In this document: one piece after another, positions 1 to 5,126 of the stretch
Numbering within the stretch: the first letter of the stretch is position 1
How the letters are laid out: the number at the start of each line of letters is the position of its first letter
NCBI GenBank assembly: GCA_964392385.1
Contig: CAYMPR010000060.1
Coordinates: 1-5,126, forward strand
Source of the DNA: MWEH01 sp964392385
GTDB lineage: Bacteria > Bacillota > Clostridia > Christensenellales > DTU072
Length of the DNA: 5,126 nt
Direction of reading: 5' to 3'
Position numbers and translations under genes: made by a program
Notes under the pieces: generated by a model
Databases searched by the model: none
What the model was told of the DNA's origin: nothing
Seen by the model: the letters and a program-made list of their open reading frames with translations, nothing else

Positions 1-3000
1 TCAAGTGCCCAAACTTCCATTTCTCCAAATCTCTGTCCACCAAACTGAGCTTTTCCGCCAAGAGGTTGTTGAGTAATTAAAGAATAAGGACCTGTTGAAC
101 GAGCATGTATCTTATCATCAACTAAATGGATTAGTTTCAACATATACATATAGCCTACTGTAACTCTATTGTCAAAAGCTTCACCAGTTCTGCCGTCATA
201 TACTTTAAACTTACCATCAACAAACTTTTCGCCTGTTTTTTCATCTGTATAGTAACAACCATTTTCTAGTAACATCTCTTTTATGTCGTTTTCAGAGGCA
301 CCATCAAAAACAGGTGTTGAAATGTTTATTCCTAAAGATTTGCATACATATCCTAAGTGTACTTCGAGAACTTGACCAATATTCATACGGCTAGGAACTC
401 CCAAAGGATTTAATACAATTTGTAGTGAAGTGCCATCTTCTAAGAAAGGCATATCTTCTTTAGGCAATACTCTTGAAATAACACCCTTGTTTCCGTGTCT
501 TCCGGCCATCTTATCGCCTACGCCAATCTTACGCTTTTGGGCAATGTATACACGCACCAATTTAAGAACATTGACGTTTAGTTCGTCTTTATTTTCTCTA
601 GTGAAAATCTTTACATCGACTACTGTTCCACCTTCACCATTTGGAACCCTTAATGAGACATCTCTTACATCTCTAGATTTGTCGCCGAAAATTGAGCGAA
701 GCAATTTTTCTTCTGGTGTAGGATCTGTTTCGCCCTTGGGTGTAACTTTACCAACCAAATAGTCATTTGCACGAACTTCAGCACCAATCATTACTATTCC
801 ATCTTCGCCTAGGTATCTTAACAAGTCTTCACTAACATTGGGAATATCCCTTGTTATTTCTTCGTCACCAAGCTTAGTTGTTCTGCAGTCTATTTCGTAC
901 TCTTCGATATGGATAGAGGAAAAGACATCATCTCTAACTAAATCTTCACTAATTAAAATGGCATCTTCATAGTTGTATCCTTCCCAAGGCATAAAGCCAA
1001 CAAGGATATTTCTTCCAAGTGCAAGTTCGCCTTTATCTGTACTTGGACCATCAGCTATTATTTCACCAGCTTTAACCTTTTGCCCATGAAACACAAGAGG
1101 TTTTTGGTTAATGCAGGTTCCTTGATTAGACCTACGGAATTTTTGCAATTCGTATTTGATAATCCCATTTTTGCTTTTGATTTCGATGAAATCAGCAGTA
1201 ACTTTAGATACGGTTCCATCTTCCTTTGCAACAATACAAACACCACTATCGTGTGCTACTTTATATTCCATCCCAGTACCAATAATTGGGGCATGTGGAC
1301 GGAGTAGTGGAACTGCTTGACGTTGCATGTTTGAGCCCATCAAAGCACGTTGAGCATCATCGTTTTCTAGGAATGGTATCAAAGAAGTAGCAATGGATAC
1401 CAACTGTTGTGGAGAAACATCCATATAATCAACTTCGTGATTTGGATATTCCTTGATAAGATCTTGATAACGGCATAATACCCTTTTATTAACGAATTTT
1501 TGATTCTCATCTAATGGCTCATTTGCTTGCGCTACGATATATCTATCTTCTTCATCAGCTGCAAGATAAAAAACATCATCAGTTACAATTCCTGCTTTTT
1601 TATCAACTTTCCTATACGGGGTTTCGATAAAGCCATATTCGTTAACTCTAGCATAAGAAGATAAAGAGGTTATTAGTCCAATATTTTGTCCTTCAGGGGT
1701 TTCTATAGGACACATTCTTCCATAATGAGAGTGGTGAACGTCACGAACTTCAAATCCAGCTCTCTCACGGTTTAATCCACCAGGTCCTAAGGCTGATAAT
1801 TTTCTCTTATGGGTTAGCTCTGCAATTGGATTTGGCTGATCCATAAATTGAGATAATTGAGAGCTTCCAAAAAATTCGCGAATTTTACTTGTAATTGGCT
1901 TAACGTTTACAAGGCTTACTGGAGTTATATCTTCAGGCTTTTGTGAAAGCATACGTTCTCTTACAATTCTTTCCATACGTCCCATTCCTTCACGGAATGT
2001 GTTTTGTAAAAGTTCACCTACAGCTCTAACTCTTCTGTTTGACAAGTGATCAATATTGTCGCCTTTTCTGAATTTAAATCTCATTACTGCATTGGCATTT
2101 GTAGCTGCAATTATGTCGTCTAGGGTTAGGTGTCTAACAACTAAATCATCTAAATTGGCAACAATTGAAGCCTTTAAAGTCTGCATATCTCCGTTACTAG
2201 CATCGATTAGCTTTTTGAGTGCTGGGTAGTATACATTTTCTTTTACTCCAAGGCTTAGTGGAGTAACATCAATAAACGACTTAAGCTCTACAGTGTTATT
2301 CCCTACAACTTTTGTATATCCTTCTGGAATGACAAGTAACTCTGCGCTTTCTTTAATTGCTTTTTTTAATGCCTTATCGTTTTTGTCGGATTCATGTTCT
2401 TTAATAAGTTCTCTTAAGAATGGGAGGAATACTTTTCCTTCAATTCCAACATCTTTTGGATCAATTGAAGGGCATATATCTTGTAAATATACAGCGCTTG
2501 CACAAGTAATATCTTTATAATTTTCTAATGTCTTAACATAAACAGAATTAATTCCTAGATTTTGGATTTGCCATCCTTTTTCTAAGGTTATTACTTCACC
2601 AGCCTCAGCGATTATTTCACCTTCATTAACAACATCTCTTGCTAGAGTTAATCCTTCAATTCTTTTTGCAAGAGATAGGTGTTTATTAAACATATATCTT
2701 CCTACTCTAGTAAGGTCGTATCTTTTTCTATCAAAAAATAGATTAGGGAGATGCACTTCTACGCTATTTGGTAGAGGATTTTCACCTGGCTTTAGTTTGC
2801 TATATGCTTCATATTTTGCTTTTTGAGTAGTGTTTATCTCACCATCTTTTTCCAAAGTGTTTAGTATTAATGGGTCATTACCAAAAACCTTGGCAATTTC
2901 CTTGGTATCGTTAAATGCTAAGGCACGAAGAAGCATAGTTGAATTGATCTTCTTTTTCCTATCAACTCTTACAGACATGGTATTAAAAGCTTCTTGTATA

Positions 3001-3524
3001 AACTCAAGCCAAGCACCCCTTACAGGAATAGCTTGTGTTTTATATCTTGGAACTCCGTTTTTATCCAAAACTCCATCTTCAGAATATACGCCAGGACTTC
3101 TTACTAATTGGCTAACAACAACTCTTTCAGCACCGTTTATAATAAAGGTGCCATTTTCTGTCATTTTAGGATAATCGCCAAGGAAAATATCCTGTTCATT
3201 AATTTCCCCTGTTTCTTTACTAGTAAGGCGAACCCTAACTTTTAATGCGAATGTGTAAGTAACATCACGATCTTTACATTCTTTAACAGTCCACTTGCAC
3301 TTATCCTCGATAGTCGTTTTCAAGAAATCTAGTTCATATTTGTTACTTGTGGCGACCATAGGCGAAAAATCATCCAAGATCTCTCTTATACCTTCAGTAA
3401 CAAAAGTATCGTAAGATTTTTTCTGGATTTCGATTAAATATGGTATTTCAATCGTCTTCTTGATTTTTCCAAAAGATTCTCTTTCAACATTCCCAAGTTT
3501 GATTGTGTGAGTTCTCTGAGTCAT
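1..3524 (-). CDS. rpoB: DNA-directed RNA polymerase subunit beta (3' end cut by window edge)
   Basis: This is the beta subunit of RNA polymerase, which with beta' forms the catalytic cleft and is the rifampicin target. I read every codon from the ATG at 3524 to the window edge: 1174 codons with no in-frame stop and no frameshift. Landmarks are RSPGV at residues 142-146, the rifampicin cluster GSSQLSQFMDQ from 553 with THK at 571-573 and LSALGPGG at 576-583, CPIETPEG near 605-612, the YED motif with E853 and D854, active-site lysines K1005 and K1013 in GDKMAGRHGNKG, R1046 in GVPSRMNIG, and HLVDD from H1133. It lacks the two large E. coli insertions but has an enlarged, repeated segment at about residues 334-467. 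The start is fixed by an AAGGAG eight bases upstream. Comparison with E. coli suggests 65 or more C-terminal residues are outside the window. Identity is certain from the motifs. Confidence 0.99.
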   Translation of the reverse strand, partial: MTQRTHTIKLGNVERESFGKIKKTIEIPYLIEIQKKSYDTFVTEGIREILDDFSPMVATSNKYELDFLKTTIEDKCKWTVKECKDRDVTYTFALKVRVRLTSKETGEINEQDIFLGDYPKMTENGTFIINGAERVVVSQLVRSPGVYSEDGVLDKNGVPRYKTQAIPVRGAWLEFIQEAFNTMSVRVDRKKKINSTMLLRALAFNDTKEIAKVFGNDPLILNTLEKDGEINTTQKAKYEAYSKLKPGENPLPNSVEVHLPNLFFDRKRYDLTRVGRYMFNKHLSLAKRIEGLTLARDVVNEGEIIAEAGEVITLEKGWQIQNLGINSVYVKTLENYKDITCASAVYLQDICPSIDPKDVGIEGKVFLPFLRELIKEHESDKNDKALKKAIKESAELLVIPEGYTKVVGNNTVELKSFIDVTPLSLGVKENVYYPALKKLIDASNGDMQTLKASIVANLDDLVVRHLTLDDIIAATNANAVMRFKFRKGDNIDHLSNRRVRAVGELLQNTFREGMGRMERIVRERMLSQKPEDITPVSLVNVKPITSKIREFFGSSQLSQFMDQPNPIAELTHKRKLSALGPGGLNRERAGFEVRDVHHSHYGRMCPIETPEGQNIGLITSLSSYARVNEYGFIETPYRKVDKKAGIVTDDVFYLAADEEDRYIVAQANEPLDENQKFVNKRVLCRYQDLIKEYPNHEVDYMDVSPQQLVSIATSLIPFLENDDAQRALMGSNMQRQAVPLLRPHAPIIGTGMEYKVAHDSGVCIVAKEDGTVSKVTADFIEIKSKNGIIKYELQKFRRSNQGTCINQKPLVFHGQKVKAGEIIADGPSTDKGELALGRNILVGFMPWEGYNYEDAILISEDLVRDDVFSSIHIEEYEIDCRTTKLGDEEITRDIPNVSEDLLRYLGEDGIVMIGAEVRANDYLVGKVTPKGETDPTPEEKLLRSIFGDKSRDVRDVSLRVPNGEGGTVVDVKIFTRENKDELNVNVLKLVRVYIAQKRKIGVGDKMAGRHGNKGVISRVLPKEDMPFLEDGTSLQIVLNPLGVPSRMNIGQVLEVHLGYVCKSLGINISTPVFDGASENDIKEMLLENGCYYTDEKTGEKFVDGKFKVYDGRTGEAFDNRVTVGYMYMLKLIHLVDDKIHARSTGPYSLITQQPLGGKAQFGGQRFGEMEVWAL
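2124..2525 (-). repeat. Tandem internal duplication within RpoB (about 2 x 67 residues)
   Basis: Two adjacent segments of the rpoB product, roughly residues 334-402 and 403-467, align along their length. Shared positions include Y336/Y403, V345/V412, L347/L414, G360/G426, V365/V431, P368/P434, L370/L436, L373/L439, I374/I440, L386/L450, I390/I454, L397/L461 and V398/V462. Only small gaps are needed, as the offset drifts from 67 to 66 to 64. Within the ungapped core of 18 positions (359-376 against 425-442) I count six identities plus several conservative changes. The second copy leads directly into the usual DDII...IDHLSNRR segment, so it looks like the standard unit and the first like the extra one. 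Divergence is high, so the event is old. The alignment was made by eye. Confidence 0.6.
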
Positions 3525-3532
3525 TAGTTACA

Positions 3533-3538
3533 CTCCTT
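3533..3538 (-). promoter_or_regulatory. rpoB ribosome binding site
   Basis: The minus strand reads AAGGAG followed by eight bases and the rpoB ATG. This is a near-perfect Shine-Dalgarno at good spacing and decides the start codon. It sits only two bases after the U-tract of the terminator-like hairpin, so any structure formed there could also affect ribosome access. Confidence 0.9.
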
Positions 3539-3540
3539 AT

Positions 3541-3569
3541 AAAAAAATTTTCGCGGAATAACCCGCAAA
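3541..3569 (-). terminator. Intrinsic-terminator-like hairpin in the rpoB leader (possible attenuator)
   Basis: On the minus strand the arm TTTGCGG (3569-3563) pairs with CCGCGAA (3556-3550) across a six-base loop, GTTATT. This gives seven pairs, four of them GC and one a U-G wobble. Two further A residues and seven consecutive T residues (3547-3541) follow, as in a Rho-independent terminator. No promoter fits between this element and rpoB, so every rpoB transcript from the visible promoters must pass through it. Partial read-through or conditional attenuation is therefore the likely role. E. coli has a partial terminator between rplL and rpoB, which is a functional precedent. The stem is short, so strength is uncertain. 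Confidence 0.6.
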
Positions 3570-3703
3570 TGATAAAATACAGTAAAATTTATTTACCGAA
3601 AAATTGGTTAGTTATTTGTTTGGCTGGTTTTTGTGTTAATACTAGGAAAAAAATTTCCATATACCCCCGAAGCGCGTTGCTAGCGAACATTACGCAAGTT
3701 AAC

Positions 3704-3732
3704 ATTTTATCGCTATATGTCAAGCTTGTCAA
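3704..3732 (-). promoter_or_regulatory. rpoB promoter P2 (sigma-A type)
   Basis: The minus strand has a perfect -35 box TTGACA (3732-3727), a 17-base spacer and a -10 box TAAAAT (3709-3704) that matches consensus at five of six positions. Predicted transcription starts near 3697 and gives a leader of about 170 bases. This is the better of the two promoters by -35 box and spacing, and it points at rpoB. Confidence 0.78.
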
Positions 3733-3759
3733 CTGTTTTTAGAATATTAATTTAAAAAT

Positions 3760-3773
3760 GTGCATATACGCAC
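3760..3773 (-). repeat. Inverted repeat at the predicted P1 start site
   Basis: The minus strand reads GTGCGTATATGCAC, with perfect GTGC/GCAC arms and a near-palindromic centre. It begins about two bases after the predicted P1 start. It could be a repressor operator, a 5' mRNA-stabilising hairpin, or, with the ATTTTT that follows it, a weak terminator between P1 and P2. The sequence alone does not separate these. Confidence 0.4.
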
Positions 3774-3781
3774 GAGTATCA

Positions 3782-3809
3782 ATTATACACAAATAAAAAT
3801 ATAATGCAA
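3782..3809 (-). promoter_or_regulatory. rpoB promoter P1 (sigma-A type)
   Basis: The minus strand has TTGCAT (3809-3804), a 16-base spacer and a perfect -10 box TATAAT (3787-3782). The -35 box is imperfect and the spacer one base short. The 30 bases upstream (3811-3840) are almost all A and T, with A-tracts and an AAAAATATTTT stretch that resembles an UP element, though slightly further upstream than the classical position. It faces rpoB and would give a leader of about 250 bases. Confidence 0.7.
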
Positions 3810-3844
3810 GACTTTTTTGTAAATAATTTAAAATATTTTTTTAG

Positions 3845-4004
3845 CTCGCTATTATCTCAAGAATAAACTGGCATTAGTCCAATAACTTTAGCCTTCTCAA
3901 TCATTTTTTTTGTTTGAATTTTTATCAAAATAATATCTTTGGCATTATGAAGCAATTATTTGTATAAAAAAGTTTAGCATCATCCTATGTTCTTTATTAC
4001 TATT
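3845..4004. other. AT-rich gap between ispDF and the rpoB promoters
   Basis: No gene of credible length is visible here on either strand. I see no GC-rich hairpin followed by a T-run that would clearly end ispDF transcription. There are only a T6 run at 3970-3975 (a minus-strand T-run shows as A on the plus strand), a weak TTTGA/TCAAA stem, and a GGC/GCC helix with a 3x3 internal loop but no U-tract. The octamer TAATGCCA occurs twice on the minus strand (3947-3940 and 3876-3869). ispDF transcripts may therefore run on into the rpoB leader. Confidence 0.5.
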
Positions 4005-5126
4005 TTAATTTCCTATCACTGTAGCATATGCAGCAATAGCTAAGCCTTGACCAATATCCCCTAATCCTTCAGCAGTTTTTGCAGAAATAGAAATGTCTGA
4101 ATACGGTAAATTAAGAAGGTTAGCAAGCTTTACCCTCATTATTGGTATGTATTCTGCTAACTTGGGCTTTTCAAGAATAATTACAATACTCACATTATTT
4201 AGTTTAAAATTTTTCTGCTTTACAATATTCATTGTTTCGCTAAGCATTATAGTACTATCTATACCTGAATATTTGATGTCAGAGTCTGGGAAATGAGAGC
4301 CAATGTCTAATTCACCGACAACTGATAGTAACGCATCTATTAATGCATGAATAGCGACATCTCCATCTGAATGTGCTAAACACCCAAAATCGTAGGATAC
4401 CTCGATTCCGCATATAACTAGCTTTTTCCCTCTAACTAGCGAATGGATATCATAACCTGAGCCTATTTTAGCGGAAATACCAAAAATATCGTTCTCGTCA
4501 GTAAGTTTTATATTTCTTTTTTCACCTTCAATAAAATACGGATCTTTAAAAAACTCTAGATAAATCTCACTTTCATCGGTGTACTGCTCAAGCTTTTTGC
4601 CCGATGATAAAAGTGCTTGAAAAGAAAAAAGAATATCTTCTGCGTAAAATCCTTGGGGAGTTTGGACAGAAATATATTTGTCTCTGTTAACGGTAGAAAT
4701 GATACACTCACCCTCAACTCTTCTTACGCTATCGCTTAATTTTATGGCTGGAATACAAGAGCCTTTCTCTCTGACTCCTTCTATAACTTTTGAAATTAAC
4801 TTTTTAGATACAAAAGGTCTTGCGCCATCATGTATCAAGACTCCTTTAGCTTCCACTCTTTTTAACCCATTGTAAACAGAATCTTCTCTAGATGCTCCAC
4901 CTTCTACTATGGAAATCATTTGAGCTTTGTGTTGATAAGCTAAATCTTCAGCTAATCTTTTAGTTTCATTGTTTACACATAGAATTATTTTATTAATCCC
5001 CTCTACGCCTAAAAAGGCTTCGAGCGAACGCTCTAGTGTAGTTTCGTGTCCAAGAGTTAATGCCATTTTGTTAATGCCCATTCTCCTGCTATTTCCAGCA
5101 GCAACAATAATCACATCAAATTCCAT
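4005..5126 (-). CDS. ispDF: Bifunctional IspD/IspF enzyme of the MEP isoprenoid pathway
   Basis: The gene encodes 373 residues, the usual size for the fusion. The N-terminal domain (about 1-215) is the cytidylyltransferase that joins CTP and methylerythritol 4-phosphate. It shows AAGNSRRMG with R15 and K20 (E. coli R20 and K27), GGASREDSV at 77-85, HDGARPF at 99-105, NR at 147-148, TPQGF at 156-160 and NIKLT at 205-209. The C-terminal domain (about 220-373) is the cyclodiphosphate synthase. It has zinc ligands D226, H228 and H260, AHSDGDVAIHAL, DIG at 274-276, FPDSD, and T351 and E353 for nucleotide and metal binding. One step, the IspE kinase reaction, lies between the two. Odd point: the usual GFxGRGEG near the end is GDIGQGLA at 356-363. 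The ATG is exactly at the window edge, so its ribosome site is unseen, but it fits the family N-terminus. The stop is TAA. Confidence 0.97.
   Translation of the reverse strand: MEFDVIIVAAGNSRRMGINKMALTLGHETTLERSLEAFLGVEGINKIILCVNNETKRLAEDLAYQHKAQMISIVEGGASREDSVYNGLKRVEAKGVLIHDGARPFVSKKLISKVIEGVREKGSCIPAIKLSDSVRRVEGECIISTVNRDKYISVQTPQGFYAEDILFSFQALLSSGKKLEQYTDESEIYLEFFKDPYFIEGEKRNIKLTDENDIFGISAKIGSGYDIHSLVRGKKLVICGIEVSYDFGCLAHSDGDVAIHALIDALLSVVGELDIGSHFPDSDIKYSGIDSTIMLSETMNIVKQKNFKLNNVSIVIILEKPKLAEYIPIMRVKLANLLNLPYSDISISAKTAEGLGDIGQGLAIAAYATVIGN

Larger units (their letters stand above)
3525..3775 (-). other. Long 5' leader of rpoB
   Basis: This is the untranslated stretch between the predicted P1 start site (near 3775) and the rpoB ATG, about 250 bases from P1 and about 170 from P2. 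Possible hairpins, in transcript order, are the 3760-3773 inverted repeat; GCGT/ACGC with an AA bulge and a further TGTT/AGCA helix at 3674-3695; GGAAA/TTTCC closed by a T4 loop at 3645-3658; GTAAA/TTTAC at 3582-3596; and the terminator-like hairpin at 3541-3569. A six-base pairing of TGTTAA (3704-3699) with TTAACA (3639-3634) could enclose the second and third hairpins as a three-way junction, but only in P1 transcripts. I do not recognise a known riboswitch or ribosomal-protein leader, and there is no convincing open frame. Confidence 0.5.

Noticed and set aside
430..762. Plus-strand open frame of 110 codons
   Set aside because: It lies wholly antisense to a conserved part of rpoB containing the active-site lysines, has no Shine-Dalgarno, and its composition is a mirror of the rpoB codons.
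1058..1307. Overlapping short frames on both strands (62 and 75 codons)
   Set aside because: Both fall inside the continuous rpoB frame in other reading phases and show no family motif.
2293..2520. Plus-strand frame of 75 codons
   Set aside because: Antisense to the duplicated RpoB segment. The openness follows from the codon bias of the opposite strand.
2830..3174. Plus-strand frame of 114 codons
   Set aside because: Antisense to the RpoB N-terminal region, with no ribosome site and no recognisable domain.
3645..3658. GGAAA/TTTCC hairpin as a second terminator
   Set aside because: The stem has only two GC pairs, the T-run is in the loop and 3' arm, and no U-tract follows, so it does not fit an intrinsic terminator.
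3503..3742. Plus-strand frame of 79 codons across the rpoB start, leader and P2
   Set aside because: It begins at a TTG with no Shine-Dalgarno and runs antisense through the rpoB start and its promoter. It is more simply explained as non-coding.
3857..3904. Minus-strand mini-frame MIEKAKVIGLMPVYS in the gap
   Set aside because: Only 15 residues, preceded by an A-run rather than a Shine-Dalgarno, with an in-frame stop just upstream and no known relative that I can name. It could be a gene relic, but nothing supports that.
3968..3995. Possible terminator directly after ispDF
   Set aside because: There is a T6 run, but the only stem before it is a three-pair TAG/CTA helix, too weak to call.
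4093..4296. Plus-strand frame of 67 codons
   Set aside because: Antisense to the well-conserved IspF domain.
4678..4875. Plus-strand frame of 65 codons
   Set aside because: Antisense to the IspD domain, with no independent evidence of coding.

Overview
The window looks like chromosomal DNA of a low-GC bacterium of the Bacillota, probably a Clostridia-type lineage. This placement is inferred from the AT-rich sequence, from an RpoB that lacks the large E. coli-type insertions but has an insertion at the place where Bacillus has one, from a strong AAGGAG ribosome binding site, and from the neighbourhood. No rRNA, tRNA, insertion sequence, CRISPR array or phage gene is visible, so this is core-genome territory rather than an accessory island.

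There are two genes, both on the minus strand and so read right to left. At the right edge (5126 to 4005) is a complete ispDF, a fused bifunctional enzyme for two steps of the MEP isoprenoid pathway. Then comes a 480-base gap. The gap is followed by rpoB (3524 leftwards through position 1), the RNA polymerase beta subunit. Its frame stays open for 1174 codons and is cut by the window edge, with roughly the last 65-100 residues and presumably rpoC lying beyond it.

The gap reads as an rpoB control region. It holds two sigma-A-type promoters facing rpoB: P1 at 3782-3809 and P2 at 3704-3732. A 14-base inverted repeat lies at the expected start of P1 transcripts. A leader of about 170-250 bases follows, with several possible hairpins. 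It ends in an intrinsic-terminator-like hairpin plus seven U residues, only two bases before the rpoB Shine-Dalgarno. The part of the gap nearest ispDF (about 3845-4004) shows no convincing gene and no strong terminator.

The two enzymes have no direct functional link. The layout recalls the Bacillus subtilis chromosome, where separate ispD and ispF lie upstream of rpoB on the same strand, but there many genes (gltX, cysS, sigH, secE-nusG, rplKAJL and others) lie between them. Here those are absent and ispDF abuts the rpoB control region. The points most worth a second look are an apparent tandem duplication of about 67 residues inside RpoB, the attenuator-like leader, the changed central-cavity residues of the IspF domain, and a natural Arg-to-Lys change in the rifampicin pocket. 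I did not find a clearly novel multi-gene system.
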